NCBI RefSeq assembly: GCF_014204495.1
Contig: NZ_JACHLN010000001.1
Span: forward strand, 930,001 to 994,000
DNA from: Sphingomonas kyeonggiensis
GTDB lineage: Bacteria; Pseudomonadota; Alphaproteobacteria; Sphingomonadales; Sphingomonadaceae
Direction: 5' to 3'
DNA: 64,000 nucleotides
The notes below the pieces were generated by a model. It worked only from the letters and a program-made list of their open reading frames with translations, did not search any database and was not told the DNA's origin. The position numbers and the translations under genes were made by a program. Shown here in pieces: positions 33,084 to 42,950 of the stretch. Every line of letters starts with the position of its first letter. The stretch's first letter is position 1.

Positions 33084-34180
33084 CAGTCCTCGCCAGCCAT
33101 CTTGCGGAGCGAGGCCATCACGCCGCGCGTCTCATCCTCGGTGCCGATGGTGATGCGCAGGCCGTGCGGAAGCCCCTGGCCGGGCAGCCAGCGGACGATA
33201 TAGCCGTCTTCCATCAGGCCCTTGTACGCCGCCTCGGCGGTGAGCTGGCCCTCGAACAGCACCAGCACGAAGTTCGCCTGGCTCGGCACGGCGCGCAGGC
33301 CCTTGTTGCCCAGCTTGGCGATCTCGTCCGAGAACCAGCGGCGCCACTGCGCATTATGCGCCTTGGTGTGGTCGACGAACTCGGTATCGCCCAGCGCCGC
33401 GACCGCCGCCGCGGTGCCCGCGATGGTGATCGAGAAGGGCAGGCGGATGCGGTGCATCGCCTCGATGATCGGCGCCGAGGCATAGCCCCAGCCGATCCGC
33501 TCGGCGGCAAGGCCGTACATCTTGGAGAAGGTGCGCGTCACCAGCACGTTGGGCGCGCTGCGAGCCAGCTCCATGCCGCCATCATCGTCGTCGCCTTCGA
33601 TATATTCGGCATAGGCATGGTCGAGCACGAGCAGCACGCTGCTCGGCAGCCCGGCGTGCAGGCGCAGGATCTCCGAGCGCGGCGCATAGGTGCCGGTCGG
33701 GTTATTGGGATTGGCGACGAAGACGACCTTGGTCTTGTCGGTCACCGAGGCGAGGATCGCGTCGACATCGGTCGCGTAATCCTTGTCGGGTGCCACCACC
33801 GGGATCGCGCCGACGCGGCGAGTCGCGATCGGGTATACGGTGAAGCCGTAATGGACGTAGATGATCTCGTCGCCCGGGCCGGCGAACGCGCCGGCGGCGA
33901 GGTGGAGCACTTCGTCCGAGCCGTTGCCATAGATGATCCGCGCGGGATCGAGGCCATATTTGGCCGCGATCGTCTCGCGCAGCTCGACGGCGCTGGCATC
34001 GGGATAGCGCTCGAGGCTGGTCGCGGCGGTGAGGAAAGCCTCACGCGCCTTTTGCGAAGTGCCGAGCGGATTCTCGTTGGACGAGAGCTTGGTCACCTTG
34101 CGGCCGTCATCGGTGGTGGAGCGCCCGGGCACATAGGGGGCGATTTCCATGATCCAGGGCTTGGGAACGGGTGCGGTCAT
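33083..34180 (-). CDS. hisC: Histidinol-phosphate aminotransferase family protein (HisC type)
   Basis: 365 aa from the ATG at 34180. Class II aminotransferase features are visible: LSSNENPLGTSQKAREAFL, the PLP contacts FVANPNNPTGTYAP, and the catalytic Lys in TFSKMYGLAAERIGWGYA. In alphaproteobacteria this paralogue next to prephenate dehydrogenase often also transaminates aromatic keto acids, so it may serve histidine, tyrosine and phenylalanine synthesis. It is divergent from the amine oxidase gene with 85 nt between. Confidence 0.87.
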   Translation of the reverse strand: MTAPVPKPWIMEIAPYVPGRSTTDDGRKVTKLSSNENPLGTSQKAREAFLTAATSLERYPDASAVELRETIAAKYGLDPARIIYGNGSDEVLHLAAGAFAGPGDEIIYVHYGFTVYPIATRRVGAIPVVAPDKDYATDVDAILASVTDKTKVVFVANPNNPTGTYAPRSEILRLHAGLPSSVLLVLDHAYAEYIEGDDDDGGMELARSAPNVLVTRTFSKMYGLAAERIGWGYASAPIIEAMHRIRLPFSITIAGTAAAVAALGDTEFVDHTKAHNAQWRRWFSDEIAKLGNKGLRAVPSQANFVLVLFEGQLTAEAAYKGLMEDGYIVRWLPGQGLPHGLRITIGTEDETRGVMASLRKMAGED

Positions 34181-34265
34181 GGTCGCGCGGCTTGGCGGAA
34201 TGGTTACCGGATGGCAAGGGTCCGGCGCTAGGGCTTCATGGTTAAGCAGGAGCCGAGGAGGGGCA

Positions 34266-35813
34266 ATGCGGGGGAACGGCATCGTCTGGCGCGCACTGGA
34301 AGCGGCGCGACGACGGAATCTGGAAGCGGCGGGCGAGGCCATGCCGATCAAGGGCGCGAGCGGCGCGACACGGCGCGCGGTGCTGCAGGCAATGGCCGCC
34401 GGCGGCGTCGCCACTGCCCTGCCCCGCCCGGCCATGGCGCGCCCTGCCGGCCGCGTGGCGATCATCGGCGGCGGCATCGCGGGCCTGACCGCGCTGCATC
34501 ACCTGCGCGAGGCGGGCGTCGATGCGTTCCTCTATGAGGGACGCAACCGCACCGGCGGCCGCATGTACACGCACAAATCGGGCGACTGGACGTTCGAAGT
34601 GGGCGGGCAGCTGGTCAACACCGACCATTATGACATGCACGGGCTGCTCAAGCGCTTCGGCGTGGCGCTGCTCGACCGCAAGAGCGAGCCGCACGACACG
34701 CTGATCCTGGCGAATGGTCGCCTGATTACCGATACCGAGCTGGCCGAAGCGCTGCGCCCGATCGCGGCGCAGATCGCCAAGGATGCCGACCGGCTCGACA
34801 AGGACCAGGCGCGAGTCGCGCCCGACCTCGATCGGATGTCGATCCACGACTATCTCGACAGGCACGCGGCGCTGATTCGCCAGCCCTGGCTGCGCCAGCT
34901 GCTCGAGGCGACCAGCCGGACCGAATATGGCGTGGAACCGAAGCGTGCCTCGGCGATCGAGCTGATCTTCAACCTGCCCACCGTCGATGGCGAACGCGCC
35001 GAGGTGCTGGGCGGCGCCGACGAACGCTATGTGATCGAGGGCGGCAGCTCGGCACTGGTCGAGGCGATGAGCGCGCATTATGCCGATCGGATCGCGACCG
35101 GAAAGCGCCTGCTCCGCGTCGAATCGGGGCTCAGGCTGCATTTCCTGGACGGCTCGACAGAGGCCGCCGATACGCTGATCGTCGCGGTGCCCGGCCCCCT
35201 CACCCGCCAGATCGACTTTCGCGTGCCGCTGCCCGCCGCCTGGCGTGCGTTCATCGGCGAGATGGAGCTGGGACTGAACGAGAAGGTCCAGTCGGGCACC
35301 AACGCGACGCCGTGGCGCCAGCCGATGGGCGTGGGCGGCGAGCTCTGGCAGACCGATGCCGACGCCGGCTGGGCGCTCGGCTGGGACGGCAGCGTCCACC
35401 GCAAGGACGGCATCTCGCCGGTCTGGACCTGGTTCCTGGGCGGCGACGAAGTGCTGCGCGCCGAGAGCGAGGCGCCTTCCGCGCTGGCCAAGCGCTTCGC
35501 CGCCAGCGCCGCACCGGCGATCCCCGGGCTGATCGAAGCGGCCACCGGCCCCTTCACCCGCACCAACTGGCATGCCCAGGCGCTGACGCTCGGCGCCTAT
35601 TGCAACTATGCCCCTGGCCAGCTCACCCGCTTCTCGAAGCTGCTCTGCGTCGAGGACGAAGGCGGCAACCAGGTGCCCCATGCCGGGCGGATCTGGTTCG
35701 CCGGCGAGCATCTCTCCGACGCCTTCCCCGGCTATATGAACGGCGCGGCGCAGACCGGGCGGATGGCGGCGGGCGCGATCCTGGGCAAGCGGATCGACGC
35801 CAAGGCCGCTTGA
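34266..35813 (+). CDS. Tat-exported flavin monoamine oxidase family protein
   Basis: 515 aa from the ATG at 34266, chosen for the very strong GAGGAGGGG 4 nt upstream. The N-terminus holds a twin-arginine signal ([20 protein letters not shown]). The FAD Rossmann motif is [20 protein letters not shown], with [11 protein letters not shown], and the C-terminal flavin contact is [19 protein letters not shown]. The substrate, an amine or amino acid, is unknown. The N-terminal extension before the Tat motif, about 40 residues, is long; a shorter start at MPIKGAS is possible. Confidence 0.82.
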   Translation: MRGNGIVWRALEAARRRNLEAAGEAMPIKGASGATRRAVLQAMAAGGVATALPRPAMARPAGRVAIIGGGIAGLTALHHLREAGVDAFLYEGRNRTGGRMYTHKSGDWTFEVGGQLVNTDHYDMHGLLKRFGVALLDRKSEPHDTLILANGRLITDTELAEALRPIAAQIAKDADRLDKDQARVAPDLDRMSIHDYLDRHAALIRQPWLRQLLEATSRTEYGVEPKRASAIELIFNLPTVDGERAEVLGGADERYVIEGGSSALVEAMSAHYADRIATGKRLLRVESGLRLHFLDGSTEAADTLIVAVPGPLTRQIDFRVPLPAAWRAFIGEMELGLNEKVQSGTNATPWRQPMGVGGELWQTDADAGWALGWDGSVHRKDGISPVWTWFLGGDEVLRAESEAPSALAKRFAASAAPAIPGLIEAATGPFTRTNWHAQALTLGAYCNYAPGQLTRFSKLLCVEDEGGNQVPHAGRIWFAGEHLSDAFPGYMNGAAQTGRMAAGAILGKRIDAKAA

Positions 35814-35845
35814 ACCGCGGGGCCAGCGCCCGTAACGAGCCGGAT

Positions 35846-36967
35846 ATGTCCGTCGATCCGCGCTATGGCACTGGCCGCTCGGTGACGCTGCCGGGGCCGT
35901 TGCGTCTCGACGGCGGCGTGCTGCTGTCGCCGGTCGACATCGGCTACGAGACCTATGGCACCCTCGCCCCCGATGGCGGCAACGCGATCCTGGTCTGCCA
36001 CGCGCTGACCGGCGACCAGCATGTCGCCTCCGAGCATCCGCGCACCGGCAAGCCCGGCTGGTGGACGCGGATGGTCGGCCCGGGCAAGCCGATCGATACC
36101 GACCGCTATTTCGTGATCTGCTCGAACGTGCTCGGTTCGTGCCTGGGCTCGTCGGGCCCGGCGACGATCAATCCCGCCACGGCCAAGCCCTGGGGGATGA
36201 GCTTCCCGGTGATCACCATCCGCGACATGGTGCGTGCGCAGGCGATGCTGCTCGACCATCTGGGGGTGGACAAGCTCTTCGCGGTCGTCGGCGGGTCGAT
36301 GGGCGGGATGCAGGCGCTGAGCTGGGCCGCGACCTTCCCCGAGCGCGTCGCCTCCGCCGTGGTCATCGCCAGCGCGGCACGGCATTCGGCGCAGAATATC
36401 GCCTTCCACGAAGTCGGCCGCCAAGCGGTGATGGCCGACCCGAAGTGGCGCGGCGGCGACTATTACGAGGACAATGATCCGCCCGTGGCCGGCCTCGCCG
36501 TGGCGCGGATGGCGGCGCACATCACCTATCTCTCCGAGGCCGGGCTCACCGCCAAGTTCGGGCGCAAGCTGCAGAGCCGCGAGACCAAGACCTTCGGCTT
36601 CGACGCCGATTTCCAGGTGGAAAGCTATCTGCGCCACCAGGGACTGGCGTTCGTCGATCGGTTCGATGCCAACTCCTATCTCTACATCACCCGGGCGCTC
36701 GACTATTTCGACCTGGCCGAGGAGCATGGCGGACTGCTCGCCAACGCTTTCAAGGGCGCCGACACGCGCTTCTGCGTGGTCAGCTTCGACACTGACTGGC
36801 TCTACCCGACCAGCGAATCGCGCAGCGTGGTGCATGCGCTGAACGCGGCGGGGGCGCGGGCGAGCTTCGTCGAGCTGAAATCGCCCTTCGGCCATGACGC
36901 TTTCCTGCTCGAAAGCCCCGAGCTCGACCGGGTGGTGCGCGGTTTCCTGCAGGCGGGGGTGGCATGA
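35846..36967 (+). CDS. metX: Homoserine O-acyltransferase MetX
   Basis: 373 aa of the alpha/beta-hydrolase fold. The nucleophile is in [14 protein letters not shown], the Asp in [14 protein letters not shown] and the His in [11 protein letters not shown]. The family motif [13 protein letters not shown] is present. It activates homoserine for methionine synthesis; acetyl and succinyl donors cannot be separated by eye, and MetX proteins encoded beside MetW are often succinyltransferases. The GNAT gene overlaps its stop. The gap before it is only 32 nt, too short for a SAM riboswitch. Confidence 0.9.
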   Translation: MSVDPRYGTGRSVTLPGPLRLDGGVLLSPVDIGYETYGTLAPDGGNAILVCHALTGDQHVASEHPRTGKPGWWTRMVGPGKPIDTDRYFVICSNVLGSCLGSSGPATINPATAKPWGMSFPVITIRDMVRAQAMLLDHLGVDKLFAVVGGSMGGMQALSWAATFPERVASAVVIASAARHSAQNIAFHEVGRQAVMADPKWRGGDYYEDNDPPVAGLAVARMAAHITYLSEAGLTAKFGRKLQSRETKTFGFDADFQVESYLRHQGLAFVDRFDANSYLYITRALDYFDLAEEHGGLLANAFKGADTRFCVVSFDTDWLYPTSESRSVVHALNAAGARASFVELKSPFGHDAFLLESPELDRVVRGFLQAGVA

Positions 36968-37401
36968 GCGACTATCGCATCTCGTTCGACAAGGCCGAGC
37001 TCGACCTCGACCTGATCCATGCGTTCCTGAGCGGCTCCTATTGGGCCAAGGGCATCCCGCGGCACATCGTCGAGACGTCGATCAAGCACAGCTTCTGCGC
37101 CGCCGTCTTCGCCAAGGACGAAGCCGGGCAGGACGAGCAGGTCGGCTTTGCCCGGCTGATCACCGACTTCGCGACCTTCGCCTATCTGGCCGATGTGTTC
37201 GTGCTGCCGGCGCATCGCGGCAAGGGCGTGGCGATGCAGATGCTGGAGGCGGTGCAGGCGCATCCCGAACTGACGGGGCTGCGGCGCTGGCTGTTGTTCA
37301 CCCGCGACATGCAGCCGCTCTACGCCAGGCTGGGCTGGACGCCGATCCCGCATCCGGAGCGCTGCATGGAGCGGCACGACGTGGATCTCTACACGCGATG
37401 A
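36964..37401 (+). CDS. GNAT family N-acetyltransferase between metX and metW
   Basis: 145 aa. The acetyl-CoA loop is [20 protein letters not shown] and the late motif [10 protein letters not shown] ends the fold. It overlaps metX and metW by 4 nt each (ATGA), so it is tightly built into the methionine operon. A role in protecting or modifying an intermediate or an enzyme is possible, but the substrate is unknown. Confidence 0.85.
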   Translation: MSDYRISFDKAELDLDLIHAFLSGSYWAKGIPRHIVETSIKHSFCAAVFAKDEAGQDEQVGFARLITDFATFAYLADVFVLPAHRGKGVAMQMLEAVQAHPELTGLRRWLLFTRDMQPLYARLGWTPIPHPERCMERHDVDLYTR

Positions 37402-37985
37402 GCCTGCGGCCAGACCTCGCGATCATCGCGGCGAATGTCGCGGCGGGCAGCCGCGTGCTCGATGTCGGCTGCGGCGACGGCGCGCTGATGGCGGCGCTGC
37501 GTGACACAAGGCAGGTGGATGCGCGCGGGCTGGAGCTCGATGCGGGCGACGTGGCTGCGGCGGTCGGCCGCGGGCTCTCGGTGGTGCAGGGCGATGCCGA
37601 TACCGATCTGGCCGACTATCCCGACAACAGCTTCGACTATGCGATATTGAGCCAGACGCTGCAGACCACGCGCCATCCGGACCTGGTGCTGGAGAACCTG
37701 CTGCGGATCGGCAAGCACGCCTTTGTCTCCTTCCCCAACTTCGCCCATTGGCGGGTGCGCGCCTCGCTGCTGTTCGGCGGGCGGATGCCGGTGACCCGGC
37801 TGCTGCCGATCGCCTGGTACGCGACGCCCAATATCCATCACGTCACCGTCGACGACTTCCGTGCGCTGGTGCAGGAGCGCGGGATCGGAATCGAGGGCAG
37901 CTGGTTCCTGTCGGGTGACCAAAGCTGCGGCTCGGCAATGGCGAACCTGTTCGCCGAGCACGCCGTGTTCCTGCTGCGGAGGTGA
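37398..37985 (+). CDS. metW: Methionine biosynthesis protein MetW
   Basis: 195 aa. A class I methyltransferase-like fold with VLDVGCGDGALMAALRD and the MetW family block SFDYAILSQTLQTTRHPDLV, then FVSFPNFAHWRVRASLLFGG. MetW is required together with MetX for homoserine acylation in many proteobacteria. It overlaps the GNAT gene by 4 nt, and pirin follows after 4 nt. Confidence 0.92.
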   Translation: MSLRPDLAIIAANVAAGSRVLDVGCGDGALMAALRDTRQVDARGLELDAGDVAAAVGRGLSVVQGDADTDLADYPDNSFDYAILSQTLQTTRHPDLVLENLLRIGKHAFVSFPNFAHWRVRASLLFGGRMPVTRLLPIAWYATPNIHHVTVDDFRALVQERGIGIEGSWFLSGDQSCGSAMANLFAEHAVFLLRR

Positions 37986-37989
37986 TACG

Positions 37990-38844
37990 ATGCGGACGGT
38001 GAAGCGGCTGCATCCGGCGTTTCGCGACGATATCGGCGACCTGGTCACGCGCCGCCCGGTGCCGGGGCCGGCAATCGGCCATGTCGGCGCCTTCCTGTTC
38101 CTCAACCATCACGGACCGCAGCGCTATCCGCCGAACAATCGCGGCCTGCCCTTCGGCCCGCACCCGCATCGCGGCTTCGAAACGGTGACCTTCATCCTCG
38201 AAGGCGAGCTGGCGCATACCGACAGCGCCGGCCATGCGAGCATCATCCGCGCCGGCGGCATCCAGTGGATGACCGCGGGCAGCGGCATCGTCCATGCCGA
38301 GGTCTCGCCCGCCGATTTCAAGCGTGACGGCGGGCCGATGGAGATCCTCCAGCTCTGGGTGAACCTGCCCGCCCGGCTGAAGATGACCGCGCCGCGCTAT
38401 GTCGGTGCGCAGGCCGGTGCGATCCCGGCGGTGACGGCGGACGGCGCGACCGTGCACCTGATCTCGGGTGCGTTCGGCGGCGCGCAAGGCGTGGTCGACT
38501 CGCTGACCGGCGTGTTCCTGAGCTGGGTCGAGATCGAAGCAGGCGGCAGCGTGACCTTTGACGGGCTCGCGGGGCGCGACGTGTTCCTCTATGGCGCGCG
38601 GGGCATGTTCCACGTGGAAGGCACCGCGGTGCCGCACTTCCACCTCGCCGAGCTGGGCCCGGGCGACGGCGTGACGATCACCGCGACCGAGCCGGCACTG
38701 TTCCTGTTCGGCCATGCCGCGCCGATCGACGAGCCGATCGTGGCGCACGGGCCCTTCGTGATGAACAGCGAGGCGGAGATCCGCCAGGCCTTCCACGACT
38801 ACCAAGCCGGCAAGTTCGGCGTGGCGGAGATCGTGGAAGCCTAG
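37990..38844 (+). CDS. Pirin family protein
   Basis: 284 aa, cupin-type. The pirin N-terminal metal site is seen in PHPHRGFETVTFILEGELAH and GGIQWMTAGSGIVHAE. The C-terminal pirin domain is at about residues 170-275 (VFLYGARGMFHVEG). Some pirins have quercetinase activity, others act in regulation. It is the last gene of the metX unit, and its end overlaps the convergent lipoprotein gene by 4 nt. Confidence 0.88.
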   Translation: MRTVKRLHPAFRDDIGDLVTRRPVPGPAIGHVGAFLFLNHHGPQRYPPNNRGLPFGPHPHRGFETVTFILEGELAHTDSAGHASIIRAGGIQWMTAGSGIVHAEVSPADFKRDGGPMEILQLWVNLPARLKMTAPRYVGAQAGAIPAVTADGATVHLISGAFGGAQGVVDSLTGVFLSWVEIEAGGSVTFDGLAGRDVFLYGARGMFHVEGTAVPHFHLAELGPGDGVTITATEPALFLFGHAAPIDEPIVAHGPFVMNSEAEIRQAFHDYQAGKFGVAEIVEA

Positions 38845-39275
38845 TTCTTCACGCCCCAGTTCACCGTGACATTGGTCCGCGCGGTGCCCGATTCGGCCAT
38901 CACCCGCAGCGTGCGCGCATCGCCCTGGGCCGCGCTGAACGACTTGCCGTCCTCGATGCTGAGCGCCAGCCCCGACGCCATCGCCTGCTGCTTCGACCAG
39001 GTGAGGATCGAGGAAGGCGTGGCGAAATCGGTGTAGATCACCGTGCCGCTGCGCTTGCCGGTGACCGCGACATCGCCGCTGGTGCAGCTGATGATCTTGG
39101 CTTCCTTGTAGATCGGCACCCAATCGGGCTTGTCGGCGCACGTACCCGCCGCGACCGCGGCGGGCGTGCCCTTGGACGCGGCATCGATCACATTCTGCGC
39201 GGCGGGATCGTCGGTGGTCTTGGGGCCGCCACAGGCAGCCGCCAGAAAAGCCAGACCAATTACAGCGCCGCGCAT
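38841..39275 (-). CDS. Small lipoprotein of unknown function
   Basis: 144 aa. The N-terminus MRGAVIGLAFLAAACGGPK has a lipobox (LAAAC), so it should be a lipid-anchored envelope protein. The mature part has two further cysteines (TCADKPDW and IISCTSG) that could form a disulfide, and an even mix of beta-type residues. No family was recognised. It is 17 nt downstream of ssb and may be cotranscribed with it. Confidence 0.7.
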   Translation of the reverse strand: MRGAVIGLAFLAAACGGPKTTDDPAAQNVIDAASKGTPAAVAAGTCADKPDWVPIYKEAKIISCTSGDVAVTGKRSGTVIYTDFATPSSILTWSKQQAMASGLALSIEDGKSFSAAQGDARTLRVMAESGTARTNVTVNWGVKN

Positions 39276-39292
39276 GGCAATCCTTTCACCGA

Positions 39293-39871
39293 TCAGAACG
39301 GGACGTCGTCGTCCAGATCATCAGGGAACCCGCCACCGAAGCTATTGTTGCCGCCACCGCCATTGCCGCCGCCCGAGCGCTGGCCGCCGCTGTTGAAGTT
39401 GCCGCCGCCCCGGCTGGAGGACTGGCCGGCGAACTCGTCGCCGCCGCCACCCCAATCGTCACCGCCGCCCGAGGAGCGGCCGCCGCCGAAGCCGCCGCCC
39501 GCGCCACCGCCGCCACCCGGCGCGCCGTCGAGCATGGTCAGCACCGAGTTGAAGCCCTGGAGCACGATCTCGGTCGAATAGCGGTCCTGGCCCTGCGCGT
39601 CCTGCCACTTGCGGGTGGTCAGCGCGCCTTCGATGTAAACCTTGCTGCCCTTGCGCAGATAGCGCTCGGCGACATTGGCGAGGCCTTCGTTGAAGACCTT
39701 GACCGTGTGCCACTCGGTCTTCTCCTTGCGCTCGCCCGAGTTGCGGTCCTTCCAGCTTTCGGACGTGGCGATGCGCAGCTCGACGACCTTGCCGCCGTTC
39801 TGGAAGCTGCGGCTCTCGGGATCGCGCCCGAGATTGCCCACCAGGATCACTTTGTTGACGCTGCCCGCCAT
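39293..39871 (-). CDS. ssb: Single-stranded DNA-binding protein
   Basis: 192 aa from the ATG at 39871. The OB fold begins [20 protein letters not shown], then [20 protein letters not shown] and [18 protein letters not shown] long Gly/Ser/Asn-rich linker occupies about residues 115-180, and the acidic tail ends DDLDDDVPF, the docking site for repair and replication partners. Confidence 0.95.
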   Translation of the reverse strand: MAGSVNKVILVGNLGRDPESRSFQNGGKVVELRIATSESWKDRNSGERKEKTEWHTVKVFNEGLANVAERYLRKGSKVYIEGALTTRKWQDAQGQDRYSTEIVLQGFNSVLTMLDGAPGGGGGAGGGFGGGRSSGGGDDWGGGGDEFAGQSSSRGGGNFNSGGQRSGGGNGGGGNNSFGGGFPDDLDDDVPF

Positions 39872-39945
39872 GGAAACTCCGCTATGAAAATCGTATCGAC
39901 GGTGGCGCGTGCGCATGCCGCCGGTGAACGAATGGGGTACTATCC

Positions 39946-40119
39946 TTGGCCGAGATCATCAACCTGAACCGGGCGCGCAAGGCAAAGGCACGTGTGGAAA
40001 AGTCCGCCCGTGCGGAGGAGAACCGCATCCGCTTCGGACGCAGCAAGACCGAGAAGCAGGCGGAAGCCGCCGAACAGGCCCGGATCGCGAAGACGCTGGA
40101 CGACGCCAAGCGCGATTGA
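39946..40119 (+). CDS. DUF4169 family small protein (TTG start)
   Basis: 57 aa from a TTG at 39946; GGGG lies 7-8 nt upstream. The protein begins (M)[20 protein letters not shown], continues with [18 protein letters not shown] and ends KTLDDAKRD. It is very basic and helical, the pattern of DUF4169, common in alphaproteobacteria. It is divergent from ssb and convergent with feoB. Short size and rare start make it easy to miss. Confidence 0.75.
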   Translation: MAEIINLNRARKAKARVEKSARAEENRIRFGRSKTEKQAEAAEQARIAKTLDDAKRD

Positions 40120-40125
40120 GCGCCG

Positions 40126-41976
40126 CTACAGCCCCAGCCCCACCGCGCTCCAATAGGTCAGCCCCGCCGAGACATAGGCGAGCGCGAAGAGATAGCCGAT
40201 CATGAACATCGGCCATTTCCAGCCATTGGTCTCGCGCCGCGTCACCGCGATCGTCGAGATGCACTGGGGCGCGAAGACGAACCACATCAGGAAGGCAAGC
40301 GCGGTCGGCAGCGTCCAGCGGGCGCGCAGATTCTCGGTGATCGTCGCCTCGCCCCGCGCATCCTCGGGATTATCGACCGCGTAAACGGTGCCGATCGCCG
40401 CCACCGCCGCCTCGCGCGCAGCCATCGCGGGAAGCAGCGCCAGCGAGATGTCGTGGTTGAAGCCGATCGGCTTGACCACGACCTCGATCCCGCTCGCGAT
40501 GCGGCCGGCGATAGAATATTCGCTCTGCTTCTGCCCGGCGGGCGCCTGGGGGAAGGTGGCGAGCAGCCAGAGGATCGCCACCGTCGCGGCAATGGTGGTG
40601 CCGGCGCGCTTGAGGAAGATCATCGCGCGCTGCCACAGGCCGAGCAGCACGTCGCCGATCCGCGGCGCCTGGTATTTCGGCATCTCCATCATGAAGCCCG
40701 AAGTCGCGCCCTTGGTCACGGTCCGGCGAAGCAGCAGCGCCGCGCCGAACGCGCCGGCGATGCCGAGGATATAGAGGCCGAACAGCACCAGCCCCTGCAG
40801 GCCGATGCCGGGCAGGATCGCGCGATCGGGGATCAGCGCGCCGATGATGATCGCATAGACCGGCAGGCGGGCCGAGCAGGTCATCAGCGGGGCGATCAGG
40901 ATCGTGGTCAGCCGGTCCTTCTCGTCGGCGATGGTGCGCGTCGCCATGATGCCGGGCACGGCGCAGGCGAAGCTGGAAAGCAGCGGGATGAAGGCACGGC
41001 CCGACAGGCCGACGCTGGACATCACCCGGTCCATCAGCATCGCGGCGCGGACCATGTAGCCGGTCGCCTCGAGCACCAGGATGAAGGCGAACAGGATCAG
41101 GATCTGCGGCAGGAACACCACGACCGCGCCGACGCCGGCGATCAGGCCCTGGGTGAGAAAATCGCGGACGAAGCCGGCGGGCAGCGCGCCCGAAACCGCA
41201 TCCTCGATCCAGGCCATGCCGGCCTCGATCCAGCCCATCGGCGCCTCGGCCCAGGCGAAGACCGACTGGAACATGACGAACATCAGCGCGAGCAGGATGA
41301 TCGGCCCGGCGACCGGATGGAGCACGATCGCGTCGATCCGGTGGGTCCAGCGGCGTGCGGCGGTCTCGGAAACGGTGACCGCGGTGGCGATCTGGCGGGC
41401 GCGGCGCTGGAGCACGACCATCTCGTGCTGGACGCCGTCGCTCTTGCGCAGCTTGTGATCGCCGCGGACCACGTCGCCCAGCCGCTCCTTGAGCATGTCG
41501 AGCCCGCGCTTGCGCACCGCGACGGTGGCGACCACGGGCACGCCGAGTTCGCGCTCGAGCGCCTGGGGATCGAGGATCAGCCCGTCGCGCTCGGCCATGT
41601 CGACCATGTTGAGCGCGACCACCACCGGCAGGCCCAGCGCGATCAGCTGGAGCGTGAAGCGCAGGTGGTTGTCGAGATTGGTGGCATCGACGACGACGAT
41701 GATCGCATCGGGCAGCCGCTCGCCTTCCTGCTTGCCGACCAGCACGTCGCGCGTGACCTGCTCATCGGGGCTCGAGGGATCGAGGCTGTAGGTGCCGGGC
41801 AGGTCGAGCAGCTCGACCGGGCGGCCATCGGGCAGCGAGAAGCGGCCGGCATGGCGCTCCACGGTGACGCCGGGATAGTTGCCGACCTTCTGGCGGGCGC
41901 CGGTAAGGGCGTTGAACAGGGCGCTCTTGCCGGCATTGGGATTGCCGACCAGCGCAACCAGCGGGGCTGCGTTCAT
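40126..41976 (-). CDS. feoB: Ferrous iron transporter FeoB
   Basis: 616 aa. The N-terminal G domain shows GNPNAGKSALFNALTG (G1), DLPGTYSLDPSSPDE (G3) and NMVDMAERDG (G4). The membrane part has gate motifs with paired Cys regions (SFACAVPGIMATRT and PLMTCSARLPVYAI). It is shorter than the E. coli form (about 770 aa), as in many alphaproteobacteria. It moves Fe2+ across the inner membrane. The ATG overlaps the feoA stop by 4 nt. Confidence 0.95.
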   Translation of the reverse strand: MNAAPLVALVGNPNAGKSALFNALTGARQKVGNYPGVTVERHAGRFSLPDGRPVELLDLPGTYSLDPSSPDEQVTRDVLVGKQEGERLPDAIIVVVDATNLDNHLRFTLQLIALGLPVVVALNMVDMAERDGLILDPQALERELGVPVVATVAVRKRGLDMLKERLGDVVRGDHKLRKSDGVQHEMVVLQRRARQIATAVTVSETAARRWTHRIDAIVLHPVAGPIILLALMFVMFQSVFAWAEAPMGWIEAGMAWIEDAVSGALPAGFVRDFLTQGLIAGVGAVVVFLPQILILFAFILVLEATGYMVRAAMLMDRVMSSVGLSGRAFIPLLSSFACAVPGIMATRTIADEKDRLTTILIAPLMTCSARLPVYAIIIGALIPDRAILPGIGLQGLVLFGLYILGIAGAFGAALLLRRTVTKGATSGFMMEMPKYQAPRIGDVLLGLWQRAMIFLKRAGTTIAATVAILWLLATFPQAPAGQKQSEYSIAGRIASGIEVVVKPIGFNHDISLALLPAMAAREAAVAAIGTVYAVDNPEDARGEATITENLRARWTLPTALAFLMWFVFAPQCISTIAVTRRETNGWKWPMFMIGYLFALAYVSAGLTYWSAVGLGL

Positions 41977-42257
41977 GACCGGAGGCTGACCTGGATCGCC
42001 GAGGCGACGTGACGGCGCAGCGCGACGGTCATCCGGCCGATGCGGCAGGCGATCGGCCCGCCGCCGAGCAGGCCCGACTTGTGGAGCAGCTCGACTTCCA
42101 CGCCCTCATCGAGTCCCAGCTCGCGCAGGCGCCGGCCCTCGGGCTCGCTCAGCTTGCTCCAGTCGACAGTGGCGACGGCACCGGGCTTGTGGCGGGGCAG
42201 GCTGGCAAGCGGAATGGGCACGGGAATCGCAGCGGGGGCATTCATGCTGCGAGTCAT
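41973..42257 (-). CDS. feoA: Ferrous iron transport protein FeoA
   Basis: 94 aa from the ATG at 42257; another in-frame ATG at 42245 and a TTG at 42263 are possible and none has a clear ribosome site. The SH3-like FeoA domain is visible (EPEGRRLRELGLDEGVEVEL, GPIACRIGRMTVALRR). It supports FeoB. The sequence around the start (TTGATAATGACTCGCA) looks like part of a Fur-type box. Confidence 0.88.
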   Translation of the reverse strand: MTRSMNAPAAIPVPIPLASLPRHKPGAVATVDWSKLSEPEGRRLRELGLDEGVEVELLHKSGLLGGGPIACRIGRMTVALRRHVASAIQVSLRS

Positions 42258-42268
42258 TATCAATTGGG
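42249..42268. promoter_or_regulatory. Possible Fur/Irr-type half site over the feoA start
   Basis: On the minus strand TTGATAATGACTCGCA contains GATAATGA, one half of the classical 19-bp Fur box GATAATGATAATCATTATC. The other half is poor. The position over the feoA start would suit iron repression. Confidence 0.3.
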
Positions 42269-42290
42269 AGTGCGGTGCGCCAGTGCGCTT

Positions 42291-42950
42291 TTATACCGCG
42301 GGGTAGCGCAGCCGTCCGATAAAGCGCGACAGGCTGAAATGATGCTCGGGCGGCGTCAGCCACTTCGCCTTGGTGCGCTCGAACTGCATGATGTTCTCGA
42401 TGCGGCGGGCAAGGAAGGCGCGGGTATCCGCCTGGCCCTCGCTCTCGTCGTCGAGGAACACCACGATCGTCGAGCCATAGACGGCACCGAGCGTCATGCG
42501 CTTGGTATAATGGTTATAGTCGGTGGCGGTATCGCCGGCGGCGCGCCAGATCGCATCGGCGGCGCGCCAGCCGAGCTTCGCGCCGCGCGCGGCGTTCTGC
42601 GGCATGGCGAGGATGGCGAGCGCACGGCGCAGCGCCTCGCGGTGCGGAGCGGCGAGATCGAGCCGGGCCTCGACCAGCGCGGTGATGCGCGCGCGGATCT
42701 TCATCGCCGCCAGCTGCTCGGGCGTGAAGCGGGCGAGCATCGCGGCATCGATATGGGCGAACCAGGCGTCGATCATCGCGACCGGGCCGTCGGTGAAGGC
42801 GAGATGCGCGACGTCGCGGTCGACGCCGAGGCTGTCCGCGGCAGCGTCGAGCGCGTGATTGTTCCAGCCGTCGAACGCCGCATTGACCGCCACTTCGGGG
42901 GCGAGCGCGGCGCGCAGTTCGTCGAGAGTCGCGTCCTTCAGGTCCATCAT
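42291..42950 (-). CDS. COQ9 family protein (ubiquinone biosynthesis)
   Basis: 219 aa; two adjacent ATG codons (42950, 42947). The N-terminal TetR-like helices and the lipid-binding region (DGWNNHALDAAADSLGVDRD, ITALVEARLDLAAPHREALR, ADAIWRAAGDTATDYNHYTK, then RMTLGAVYGSTIVVFLDD) match COQ9, which delivers quinone intermediates to COQ7. It overlaps the upstream transporter gene by 4 nt. Confidence 0.88.
   Translation of the reverse strand: MMDLKDATLDELRAALAPEVAVNAAFDGWNNHALDAAADSLGVDRDVAHLAFTDGPVAMIDAWFAHIDAAMLARFTPEQLAAMKIRARITALVEARLDLAAPHREALRRALAILAMPQNAARGAKLGWRAADAIWRAAGDTATDYNHYTKRMTLGAVYGSTIVVFLDDESEGQADTRAFLARRIENIMQFERTKAKWLTPPEHHFSLSRFIGRLRYPAV

Noticed and set aside
35814-35845. 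SAM riboswitch ahead of metX
   Set aside because: Only 32 nt separate the genes, too short for a known SAM aptamer plus ribosome site.
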